64,000 bases of DNA from Thermobacillus sp. ZCTH02-B1 (lineage in GTDB: Bacteria > Bacillota > Bacilli > Paenibacillales > Paenibacillaceae), in assembly GCF_002159085.1 (NCBI RefSeq), contig NZ_LZRU01000012.1, positions 1-64,000 of the forward strand, read 5' to 3'. Both the position numbers and the translations under genes were made by a program. The stretch's first letter is position 1; every line of letters begins with the position of its first letter. This document shows, in pieces, positions 1 to 6,850 of this stretch. The notes beneath the pieces were generated by a model. It was not told where the DNA came from and did no database searches. It saw nothing but the letters and a program-made list of their open reading frames with translations.

Positions 1-371
1 GCGGGACGCAACCCGCCTTCCAGCAGAATGCGGCGGACCGAAGAGACGCTTAAATGGATGTTTTCGTGTTCGGCCAACAGCTCGGCAAAGTGGGTGGCAT
101 TGCTTCCGAAGTAGCGCTCCTGATACAGGAGCATAACGCGTTGTTTAAGCGAATCGGCCAAGGTATGAGCGGGCTTACGGCCCCGATTCCCATGAGCGAT
201 GGCTTGTGCACCTCCGAGGCGATATTTGGCCTTAAGCCGATACGCTTGCCGAATACTGATGCCAAGAATGCGCGCGACATCCTGTTCCGCGAGATGGCCA
301 TCGATCCATTTTTCAAGAACCATAGCGCGTTTCAGTTCGCTCTTCGTCAAGGTGATCTGCTCCTTACCCAT
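1..371 (-). CDS. Transposase N-terminal part (ISNCY/IS1202-like), cut by window edge
   Basis: The minus strand from the ATG at 371 is open to the window edge (about 123 codons) and has no stop. The visible protein begins MGKEQITLTKSELKRAMVLE and continues with a helix-turn-helix of the form EQDVARILGISxRQAYRLKAKYR, then a short basic linker (HGNRGRKPAH). This is the usual N-terminus of ISNCY-type transposases, which bind the element ends before the downstream DDE core. The catalytic core lies outside the window, so whether the gene is intact cannot be judged. The element end probably lies in 372-430, just before the tRNA-Val promoter. The family is recognised from memory of the pattern; the exact IS name is not known. 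Confidence 0.75.
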   Translation of the reverse strand, partial: MGKEQITLTKSELKRAMVLEKWIDGHLAEQDVARILGISIRQAYRLKAKYRLGGAQAIAHGNRGRKPAHTLADSLKQRVMLLYQERYFGSNATHFAELLAEHENIHLSVSSVRRILLEGGLRP

Positions 372-442
372 ACTGACATTTTCTCGGATCAGTTACACCC
401 TGACAATATCACAGAACAACGACAAATTTTTTTCGAATGGGG

Positions 443-471
443 TTGACTCGCGGTGTAAAACCTGATATATT
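443..471 (+). promoter_or_regulatory. Sigma-A promoter of tRNA-Val
   Basis: TTGACT at 443-448 and TATATT at 466-471 are separated by 17 bases. Transcription should start near 478, about 34 bases before the mature tRNA. The promoter begins very close to the presumed IS end, so the insertion left it intact. Confidence 0.75.
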
Positions 472-511
472 GTAGATCGTCACTGCGATGCAAACGAATC
501 GATGACAACGT

Positions 512-587
512 GATCTGTTAGCTCAGCTGGGAGAGCACCATCTTGACAGGGTGGGGGTCAGTGGTTCGAATCCACTACAGATCACCA
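512..587 (+). tRNA. tRNA-Val (GAC)
   Basis: A complete cloverleaf is visible: acceptor GATCTGT pairs with ACAGATC, D-stem GCTC/GAGC, anticodon stem CCATC/GGTGG around the loop TTGACAG giving anticodon GAC, and a T-arm with the TTCGAAT loop. The CCA end is encoded (585-587). It reads GUC/GUU valine codons. It is a single-gene unit with its own promoter and terminator. Confidence 0.95.
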
Positions 588-602
588 TTATCGAATGACC
601 GG

Positions 603-637
603 GAGCCCTTGGGAAATCAAGGGCTCTTTTTCTTTTT
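603..637 (+). terminator. Rho-independent terminator after tRNA-Val
   Basis: A 9-bp stem GAGCCCTTG/CAAGGGCTC (603-611 with 618-626) has a 6-base loop and is followed by a T-rich run. The rest of the gap to the next start (638-876) shows no credible gene. Confidence 0.85.
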
Positions 638-889
638 CATTGCGTTTCTTGATGGAAGTCCGGATGCGCCACGCCCGTGGCTCACCCTCCGTCGCATCGG
701 CTTGCCGTCCTTCGGCACATCGTGACGGATGCACGCAGCCGGAATGCGGGTTCAGGCCCCGTGGGTCGGACGCGGGCGACATCGCCGTTTCGCCCGATCC
801 GTCCTCCGTTCGAAACTTTTCGACGGGATCGGGCGTCCAATGGTTAGCGATGTTGTCAGATCGCATCAATTGTTTCGGAGGTGATCGGC

Positions 890-1828
890 ATGAGCGGGAC
901 GCGCAGGCGCCCGGCCGGACGGATCACGGCGGCGCTGCTGGCGGTGTGGCTGGCGTTCGTTGCCGCCGGAACGGCCGCGGCGTTTCCGGATATCGCGGGC
1001 GATCCGAACGAGGAACGCATCCTGAAGCTCAAGGAAGAAGGCATTCTGAAGGGTGACGCGCAGGGACGTTTCCGGCCGGGGGACAAGCTGACCTATGCGG
1101 AAGGCATCACGATGATCGTCACGGGGCTCGGGCTGGATCGAAAATCGCTCGCGCTCGTAAAGGAACCGAAGGCAAGCGATTTCTACGATTTCGTTACGGA
1201 AGGCAGATGGTACACCGACGCCTTTCTTACCGCAGGATTCCATCTGGACCTGCCCCGCAGCGTGAAACCGGATCTGTCGATGACGCGCGAGCGCTTCGCC
1301 CATCACCTCTATCGGGGGCTTGTCTCGAAAGCCGGATTCGCGCTTCCCGCGCCGACTCCGGCAATGGAAGACCTGGACGCCGTCGCGCCGGAATTTCGGG
1401 GAAGCGTGCAATCGCTGATCTACGCCGGGATCGCGGAGACGGACGCAAGCGGCCGCTTCGAACCGAAGCGGGCCGTAACGCGCGGTGAAGCGGCCGGCAT
1501 GTTGTACGAGGCCATCAGGTTCCTCCGCCGCCTGGAGGCGGCGGACAAGCCCGTCCAAGCGGCCGATCCTTCGCCGCTGGCGAATCTGCGGCTGGAATCC
1601 GAGCCGCTCACCGGTGAAGTGAACGCGGTGACCGTGCGGGCGACCGTGCCGCATGCCGGCTACGGCATCCGGGTCAAGTCCGTCGTCTTCGACGAAGACA
1701 AGGCGTTCATCCATGTCGAACCGGTGCGACCCGATCCCGATCGCGTCCATTTGCCGGTGCTGACCGAGGTATCGGCGACGGTGTACATCGGATCGGCCTA
1801 CACGCCGGTGCTGGCGCTTCCGAAATGA
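890..1828 (+). CDS. SLH-domain protein with PrcB-like C-terminal domain
   Basis: The product is a secreted or cell-wall protein of 312 residues. The ATG at 890 sits 8 bases after GGAGG (877-881) and was chosen over the upstream GTG at 881. Residues about 10-32 form a signal peptide ending near TAAAFPD. Surface-layer homology motifs follow (GILKGDAQGRFRPGDKLTYAE and, weaker, AGIAETDASGRFEPKRAVTRGE), which normally anchor proteins to pyruvylated cell-wall polymer. The last 80 residues (NAVTVRATVPHAGYGIRVKS to the end) resemble the PrcB C-terminal domain by their Gly-Tyr-x-I/V core; that assignment is an inference. The gene stands alone on the plus strand, with the next gene convergent 20 bases away. 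Confidence 0.75.
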   Translation: MSGTRRRPAGRITAALLAVWLAFVAAGTAAAFPDIAGDPNEERILKLKEEGILKGDAQGRFRPGDKLTYAEGITMIVTGLGLDRKSLALVKEPKASDFYDFVTEGRWYTDAFLTAGFHLDLPRSVKPDLSMTRERFAHHLYRGLVSKAGFALPAPTPAMEDLDAVAPEFRGSVQSLIYAGIAETDASGRFEPKRAVTRGEAAGMLYEAIRFLRRLEAADKPVQAADPSPLANLRLESEPLTGEVNAVTVRATVPHAGYGIRVKSVVFDEDKAFIHVEPVRPDPDRVHLPVLTEVSATVYIGSAYTPVLALPK

Positions 1829-1847
1829 TCCGGCGCGTCCCGGCCTT

Positions 1848-2678
1848 TCACGGCGGCAGAAACCCTTCCCGGCTCCACAGCACGGTGCTGCCGTGCGGTT
1901 CGGCGCGGAGGCGCAGCTCGCGGAAAAACCGGCGCGCGGTCTCCGGATGGTACAGCTCCCCTTCGCCGGCCTGCTCGTACATCGCGCGGATGCCCAACGC
2001 TTCCGTCCGCTTGCCGCACGCGCCGTCGCCGTGGAAAAAATCGTCCACGACGATGCGGGGCGCCGCCCGCACCAGCTCGACGGCGAACGATTCGCTGTGC
2101 GGCAGAAGCGGCGATACGGCGATCTGCACGTCGATGCCGGCATCAAGCAACGTCCGCAGCGCCCGCCATCTCGCCGCAACGGGCGGCGCCTTCGGCGTGA
2201 ATCGCCTGCGCACGGACTCCAGGTCCGTCTCGATCGTCAGGCTGACGCGCAATCGGCCGCCGAAGCGCCGCAGCAGTTCCCTGTCCCTCACGACCAGCGG
2301 ACTTCTGGTCTGCAGCAGCAGGAAATCCGGCGGCATCTCCGCCATCGCCTCCAGCAGCGCGCGCGTGATGCCGTACCGTGCTTCGACCGGCTGGTAGGGA
2401 TCGGTCGCGGAGCCCATGAAGACGGTCATGACGGTCCGTTCCCTGCTCCGCCGCCATTCCTTGCGGAACGCCTCCAGGTTCACCCGCTTTACGTCGATCC
2501 ATTCTCCCCAATTCCTGCCGCGGAACAACCCGACGGGCATTCGGCGGACGTAGCAATAGGAACAGCCGAACGCGCAGCCCGCATACGGATTGAGCGTATG
2601 GGTGTAGCCTTCGAGAAAACCGCCGGCCGGATTCAGCAGCCGGCCGGGCGTGACAAACCGGATTTCCGTGCCTGACAT
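1848..2678 (-). CDS. Radical SAM protein of the spore photoproduct lyase-like (SplB-related) group
   Basis: A 276-residue protein starting at ATG 2678 (MSGTEIRFVTPGRLLNPAGG). The CxxxCxxC cluster motif is Cys35, Cys39 and Cys42 (CAFGCSYC) in the context YTHTLNPYAGCAFGCSYCYV, as in SplB-related radical SAM proteins that bind a 4Fe-4S cluster and cleave S-adenosylmethionine. FMGSATDPYQPVE and SLTIETDLESVRRRFTPKAP are further signatures of this group. An upstream in-frame extension exists but is not protein-like, and homologues start at the equivalent of this Met. The substrate is unknown. A strong palindrome (about 2709-2743) separates it from the upstream membrane protein gene, so the two are probably not tightly co-transcribed. 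Confidence 0.75.
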   Translation of the reverse strand: MSGTEIRFVTPGRLLNPAGGFLEGYTHTLNPYAGCAFGCSYCYVRRMPVGLFRGRNWGEWIDVKRVNLEAFRKEWRRSRERTVMTVFMGSATDPYQPVEARYGITRALLEAMAEMPPDFLLLQTRSPLVVRDRELLRRFGGRLRVSLTIETDLESVRRRFTPKAPPVAARWRALRTLLDAGIDVQIAVSPLLPHSESFAVELVRAAPRIVVDDFFHGDGACGKRTEALGIRAMYEQAGEGELYHPETARRFFRELRLRAEPHGSTVLWSREGFLPP

Positions 2679-2764
2679 GGTCGGAGCGGCGCCTCCCGTT
2701 CGTTCAGGTCGAAGGCCGGCCGATCGATTCGGCCGGCCTTTCGCATTCATCCCCGCCCGCGGTT

Positions 2765-3433
2765 TTACGAAGCATCCTTGCAGTCCTTTCTCAGCAGCTC
2801 GTACAGGAGGACGGGCAGCGTGACGAAAAACACGAAGTATGAGACGACGAAATAACTGCCGAATCTGTCGCGGAACAGACAGGCCGCGATGGCGGCAAGC
2901 GAGACGCACAGCACGATGGCCGACAGCAGAACCGCGTTCGCGCCGCCGAACCGAACATCCGCGCGGCGCGACGTCGGGACGAAGTCGAAGTTCCAGTTCA
3001 TGACATGGAGCAGCCGGCACAGGGCGATTTCAAGGACGGCCGTCAGAACTTGAACGGACAGCGCCTTCCAGGGGTTGTCCCGGATATCGGCCCAGGTCAG
3101 ATCCGGCAGAAACATCAAGCCGGCTATGATGATTCCCTGGAGCACAAACCCCGCCAGAAAACTCGAGAAATTCATGATGACCGAATAGGACGGCGGCACC
3201 CTGAACAGCAGGCAGCACCAGACGACGAGCAGCGCAAGCTGGATATAGGACGACAGTTCGTTCAAGTCCTCCTCAAGCCGCGTGACGTAGGAGATCTGGC
3301 TCATCAGGAGCGCGACGAGCAGCGTCATCGCGATCATTCCGGGCTTGATGCGGAAACGAAACAGCGTGAACATGAAGATGAAGTACGCGAAATACTCGAA
3401 CAGGGATCCGATTACGAAAAGCAAGTATGCCAT
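2765..3433 (-). CDS. Polytopic membrane protein of unknown function
   Basis: A 222-residue protein starting at ATG 3433 behind GAAGGAG. Six to seven hydrophobic segments are visible: AYLLFVIGSLFEYFAYFIFMF, PGMIAMTLLVALLMS, YIQLALLVVWCCLLF, FSSFLAGFVLQGIIIAGLMF, LLSAIVLCVSLAAIAACLF and YFVVSYFVFFVTLPVLLYELL. The topology recalls the N-terminal membrane part of GHKL (AgrC-like) kinases, but no kinase domain follows. I do not recognise the family and assign no function. It is followed by a hairpin and preceded by the tRNA cluster terminators. Confidence 0.6.
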   Translation of the reverse strand: MAYLLFVIGSLFEYFAYFIFMFTLFRFRIKPGMIAMTLLVALLMSQISYVTRLEEDLNELSSYIQLALLVVWCCLLFRVPPSYSVIMNFSSFLAGFVLQGIIIAGLMFLPDLTWADIRDNPWKALSVQVLTAVLEIALCRLLHVMNWNFDFVPTSRRADVRFGGANAVLLSAIVLCVSLAAIAACLFRDRFGSYFVVSYFVFFVTLPVLLYELLRKDCKDAS

Positions 3434-3551
3434 TTTCGGCCGTGCTCCTTCAATTTCCGGGGTTGTCCGGCAACATTTGGATAATTTGATTATATTGCCT
3501 TTATCCCGGTGCATCAATCATGGCCGTTCCGCAGGCCGAAATGTCCGGCCA

Positions 3552-3584
3552 AATCAAAAACGCCGGATGCATCGATCCGGCGTT
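3552..3584 (-). terminator. Second hairpin of a tandem terminator after the tRNA cluster
   Basis: On the minus strand a 10-bp stem AACGCCGGAT/ATCCGGCGTT with a 6-base loop is followed by TTTTGATTT. It lies about 50 bases beyond the first terminator. Confidence 0.6.
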
Positions 3585-3631
3585 TCGGACGATCACGGAT
3601 TCCGTGTGGCGGCACCAACCGGCTGCAAATC

Positions 3632-3656
3632 AAAAATCCCTTGTGGATCAAGGGAT
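3632..3656 (-). terminator. Rho-independent terminator of the fMet-Ile-Leu tRNA operon
   Basis: The minus strand shows an 8-bp stem ATCCCTTG/CAAGGGAT, a 5-base loop, then TTTTTG. It begins 14 bases after the tRNA-Leu CCA. Confidence 0.8.
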
Positions 3657-3669
3657 CACGGACATTCGA

Positions 3670-3758
3670 TGGTGCCGAGGACGGGAATCGAACCCGTACG
3701 GGTGTTACCACCCGCAGGATTTTAAGTCCTGTGCGTCTGCCAGTTCCGCCACCCCGGC
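3670..3758 (-). tRNA. tRNA-Leu (TAA)
   Basis: An 89-base class II tRNA. Acceptor GCCGGGG pairs with CCTCGGC; the anticodon arm CAGGA-CTTAAAA-TCCTG gives TAA; a long variable arm (CGGGTGGTAACACCCG) and an encoded CCA are present. It is third in the operon. Confidence 0.95.
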
Positions 3759-3778
3759 GCGATTCCGACCCATCAAGG

Positions 3779-3852
3779 TGGGCCCTGAGGGACTCGAACC
3801 CCCGACCAATCGGTTATGAGCCGACCGCTCTAACCAACTGAGCTAAGGGCCC
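3779..3852 (-). tRNA. tRNA-Ile2 (CAT, lysidine-modified type)
   Basis: A complete 74-base cloverleaf: acceptor GGGCCCT/AGGGCCC and anticodon arm GTCGG-CTCATAA-CCGAT. The CAT anticodon with the CTCATAA loop and the GG-rich acceptor matches tRNA-Ile2, whose C34 is changed to lysidine by TilS to read AUA, rather than elongator Met, whose loop is usually TTCATAC. The genome does not encode CCA here (CCT follows the discriminator), so the end must be added enzymatically. Confidence 0.85.
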
Positions 3853-3878
3853 CGATGGTGCTTCCGCAAAGGTGAGAC

Positions 3879-3955
<77 letters not shown>

Positions 3956-3998
3956 ACAATCCGTAAACATGAAATGCCATACACGGGTGACGAACTTA

Positions 3999-4028
3999 AC
4001 TATACAATAGCCGATCCGCGCACGTCAA
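3999..4028 (-). promoter_or_regulatory. Sigma-A promoter of the fMet-Ile2-Leu tRNA operon
   Basis: On the minus strand TTGACG (4023-4028) and TATAGT (3999-4004) are 18 bases apart. The start would fall about 35-40 bases before tRNA-fMet. Confidence 0.7.
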
Positions 4029-4078
4029 GTATCAGGGCGGGCGGATCCCGGACCGCCGCGGGCGGCGGTTCCGGGATC

Positions 4079-4243
4079 CTACGGCAGGTAGCGGACGCCG
4101 TAACGGCCTTTGCGCGAGCGGAACACTTCGATTTCGCGCGGCAGCCGGCAACCGTAAAGCCACCAGTCGTTCTCCATCCGCTTCACCAGACAACCCGCCT
4201 GAAATTTCGTATCATACAGCCGGCTCCAGTAGACCCAGCCCAT
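4079..4243 (-). CDS. Small hypothetical protein, 54 residues
   Basis: The ATG at 4243 is preceded at 7 bases by GGGGAGGA, a near-perfect ribosome binding site, which argues for a real gene. The product MGWVYWSRLYDTKFQAGCLV... is rich in aromatic and basic residues, has two Cys, and no signal peptide or membrane segment. I do not recognise the family. The stop codon overlaps a 9-bp inverted repeat (4043-4051 with 4071-4079) that could end transcription, although no T-run follows it on the minus strand. Confidence 0.5.
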   Translation of the reverse strand: MGWVYWSRLYDTKFQAGCLVKRMENDWWLYGCRLPREIEVFRSRKGRYGVRYLP

Positions 4244-4397
4244 GCCGATCCTCCCCGCAAATGAAGATTCGCTTCTTAGAATGCCCGCATCCGCGGCAAA
4301 CCAAGCGCATGCGGACGCGGGGAATAGGTGCACGGGCCGGAGGGCCGCCGCCCGGCGCACGGCGCGCTTTTCGGCGGGTGCGGCGGCCTGTTCGGCG

Positions 4398-5948
4398 TCA
4401 ATCGACGACAATCACTTCGCTTTCCAGACGGCCCCCGTACGGAATGACCGGTCCGATGCCGATCTCGCCGCCCGATTCGCCCTTGTTCTGCAGCACGGCG
4501 TTGCCTTCGGTCTCCCATTCGGCGAGCGCTTCCTTGACCGACTTCTTGTTCTCGATCACTTCCTGGAACTTGTTCCGCCCGATGTTTTCCACTTGCCAGA
4601 GGTTCGGATGTTCCCGATACAGCTTCTCGTAGTCGACGTTCGCGGGCGGAACCGGTCTGAGCAGCGTGAACGCGCCGATGTTGAAATCGAGGCCGGCCGG
4701 CGGCTTCAGGAATTCCTTGCGGGCCGACAGTTCGTGCATCGAGCGCGATTTCAGCTTCGCCCAATCCCGGCCGTTGATGAACTTGACGTACCTCCAGGCG
4801 TCGTCCGGGTTCTGCGCCTTGGCGTTGATCGTCGTGATCGAGTTCAGGTACGTGTTGCTGCCGATGCCGGGCGCTTCCTCATGCTGCGGCAGCGTGACGA
4901 CATCCCAATCCGGGGCCTCGAAATCGGAACGCGTGCTCGCGTATTCCGCCGCGGCCTGCAGTTCGTTGATGTAGCCGTAATCGGCGGTCATCATGGCCAC
5001 CCTGCCCATGATGAACAGATCGCCGGCAAACGGATTCGGCGTCTCCCCTTCCTTCACTTCCCAGACGTTGCCGACATCCTCGTAGGTCGGCACGATATCG
5101 TTCATGTAGAGATCCGCCATCGTCGTCCAGACGCGCTCCCACACCGGCGTGTTGACCGTCATGTGCTCGCCGTTGTTGTCGTACATCCGCAGCTGGAGCG
5201 GCGGGGTATAGGTAGATTGCATTTCGTAGTACGGATCGCCGAACCAGCGGTTGAACTGGATGCCGAATACCCGCTCGGAACCTTCACCGCGCGCGATGAG
5301 CTTCGCAAGGTTGAGGACATCGCTCCAGTACATGTTGTCGGTCGGCGGCGTCACGCCGTATTGCTCGAACAGCCGCTTGTTGTAGAAGAGCGCGTTCGAG
5401 CTGAACGTCGGCGCCAGCGCGTACAGGTTGTTGTCTCCGAGCGCGCGGATGCCTTCCAGCACCGCCGGGACAAAATCTTCAAGATCGAAATTGTCCTTCT
5501 GGATGAGGGGATCGAGCTGTTGCAGCAGATTGTCCTCGATCAGACGGCGAAGATAGGCGTAATCGATGATCAGCACGTCGACCGGATTGTCACCGGTCAG
5601 CATTTTCTTGAGCTCTTCGTACGGATCGGGTTGCTGCTGCTCCTCCCCCGTGGCGAACCGTTGCTTGTTCCAGTCAATGGCCGACACGATCTGGATCTCG
5701 ATGTCCGGGTTCAGCAGCTCGAACGAATCGGTGTACTGCTGGCGGAACCAGGATTCATCGCTCGCCGAACCGTACAGCGTGCCGATGCGGAGCACCCGGT
5801 TCCGCGGTTCCCCGTTGCCGTCGGAGCCGCCGGAGCCGCCGCTGCTGCACGCCGCCAGCAGCGAAGCCATCATCAGCGCCGCCAGCGCAGCCGGCAGCCA
5901 TCTTCTCCATCCGCCGGCTTGGCCGGCCCGTGTTCCCTGTCGATTCAT
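4398..5948 (-). CDS. Extracellular solute-binding lipoprotein (family 1) at the end of the left FtsX cassette
   Basis: A 516-residue lipoprotein with a basic N-terminus, hydrophobic stretch and lipobox LLAAC, then a Gly/Ser linker (SSGGSGGSDGN). The mature part has the periplasmic-binding fold pattern of sugar-type binding proteins: GDNPVDVLIIDYAYLRRLIEDNLLQQLDPLI, ALAPTFSSNALFYNKRLFEQYGV, MMTADYGYINEL and the late NPDDAWRYVKFINGRDWAK. The ATG at 5948 is preferred: GGAGGG lies 9 bases upstream, whereas it touches the ATG at 5957. It follows the ABC ATPase with a 5-base gap and reads as part of that operon, although binding proteins are not typical partners of FtsX-type transporters. The ligand is unknown. 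Confidence 0.85.
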   Translation of the reverse strand: MNRQGTRAGQAGGWRRWLPAALAALMMASLLAACSSGGSGGSDGNGEPRNRVLRIGTLYGSASDESWFRQQYTDSFELLNPDIEIQIVSAIDWNKQRFATGEEQQQPDPYEELKKMLTGDNPVDVLIIDYAYLRRLIEDNLLQQLDPLIQKDNFDLEDFVPAVLEGIRALGDNNLYALAPTFSSNALFYNKRLFEQYGVTPPTDNMYWSDVLNLAKLIARGEGSERVFGIQFNRWFGDPYYEMQSTYTPPLQLRMYDNNGEHMTVNTPVWERVWTTMADLYMNDIVPTYEDVGNVWEVKEGETPNPFAGDLFIMGRVAMMTADYGYINELQAAAEYASTRSDFEAPDWDVVTLPQHEEAPGIGSNTYLNSITTINAKAQNPDDAWRYVKFINGRDWAKLKSRSMHELSARKEFLKPPAGLDFNIGAFTLLRPVPPANVDYEKLYREHPNLWQVENIGRNKFQEVIENKKSVKEALAEWETEGNAVLQNKGESGGEIGIGPVIPYGGRLESEVIVVD

Positions 5949-5953
5949 GTTCC

Positions 5954-6847
5954 TCATCCCTCCAATGATTTCGGCGCCGTGATGATAATCCGCTCGCCGT
6001 CAAATTCCATCGAGGCCTTGTCGCGGATGCCGAGGGCGGCCAGATATTCCTTCGGTACCTGGAGCCTTCCCGCGCGATCGATCACGACGTACTCCTCGTG
6101 CGCCTCCCGGAGTCCGCCGAATCCGCCTTCCGCCCGGTCGAGATTCTCGTTGCGCTTTACGAATTCGGTGCTGGTCAGCCCGTCGCGGATCGCGACGACC
6201 CGGTCCACCTTGCCCGCCAGCGCCAGATCGTGCGTGACGATGACGATCGTGACGCCGAACTCCCGGTTCATCCGCCGGAAAATGTCCATGATCATGTCGG
6301 ACGTCTTCGTGTCGACCGACCCGGTCGGCTCATCCGCCAGAAGCAGCTGCGGACGGTTCGCAAGCGCGATCGCGATCGCGACCCGCTGCTGCTCGCCGCC
6401 GGAGAGCTGGTGCAGCTTGCTCTTCATCCGGTCCTTGAGGCCGACCATTTCGAGAAGCTGTTTCGCGTAGGCGCGGTCCAGCTTGCCGGACAGCATCATC
6501 GGCATTTCGACGTTCTCTAGCGCGGACAGGTAGGGCAACAGGTTGCGCGCGTTGTTCTGCCAGATGAATCCCACCGTGTCCCGCTTGTACTCGACGAGCT
6601 GCTCGTCCGTGATCTTGAGCAGATCCCATTGGCCGACCCTCACCCGTCCGGCCGACGGACGGTCCAGTCCGCCGAGGATATTGAGCAGCGTCGACTTGCC
6701 GCTGCCGCTGTTGCCGATGATCGCCATCATTTCGCCCTTGCGGACCGTCAGATTGAGCCCCTGCAGCGCGACGACCTCCAGATCGTCGGTCTTGTAAATC
6801 TTGACCAGACCTTCGCATTCGATCATCGTCTCCGACGTGGACTCCAT
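5954..6847 (-). CDS. ABC transporter ATPase (LolD/MacB type) with C-terminal AbrB-like domain, left cassette
   Basis: A 297-residue protein. The ATPase core carries Walker A GNSGSGKST (near residue 45), Q-loop GFIWQNNARNLLPYLSA, signature LSGGEQQRVAIAIALANRP, Walker B LLLADEPTGSVD and H-loop VTHD, so it should energise the neighbouring FtsX permease. After the core and a short linker, about residues 251-297 (VVIDRAGRLQVPKEYLAALG...) match the SpoVT/AbrB swapped-hairpin pattern D-RAGR-x-x-x-P-K-x-x-x-x-LGI. This tail is normally a DNA-binding and dimerisation module. The same fusion occurs in the right cassette, so it is conserved. The start has GGAGCGGTAACCG before ATG. The gene is 3 bases from the permease. 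Confidence 0.9.
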   Translation of the reverse strand: MESTSETMIECEGLVKIYKTDDLEVVALQGLNLTVRKGEMMAIIGNSGSGKSTLLNILGGLDRPSAGRVRVGQWDLLKITDEQLVEYKRDTVGFIWQNNARNLLPYLSALENVEMPMMLSGKLDRAYAKQLLEMVGLKDRMKSKLHQLSGGEQQRVAIAIALANRPQLLLADEPTGSVDTKTSDMIMDIFRRMNREFGVTIVIVTHDLALAGKVDRVVAIRDGLTSTEFVKRNENLDRAEGGFGGLREAHEEYVVIDRAGRLQVPKEYLAALGIRDKASMEFDGERIIITAPKSLEG

Positions 6848-6850
6848 CGG

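Noticed and set aside
595..2397. Several long open frames on both strands around the SLH and radical SAM genes
   Set aside because: They run antisense or out of frame to genes with clear domains and are Arg/Pro/Ala-rich, as expected of shadow frames in high-GC DNA.
2709..2743. Palindrome AAGGCCGGCCGATCGATTCGGCCGGCCTT as a terminator
   Set aside because: A long stem but only TTTCG or TTCG afterwards. Kept as a palindrome mention; termination is not supported enough for its own entry.
3509..3841. Open frames across the tRNA cluster containing RESNPYGCYH/RDSNPRPIGYEPTALTN-type peptides
   Set aside because: These are translations of antisense tRNA genes, a common false annotation, not proteins.
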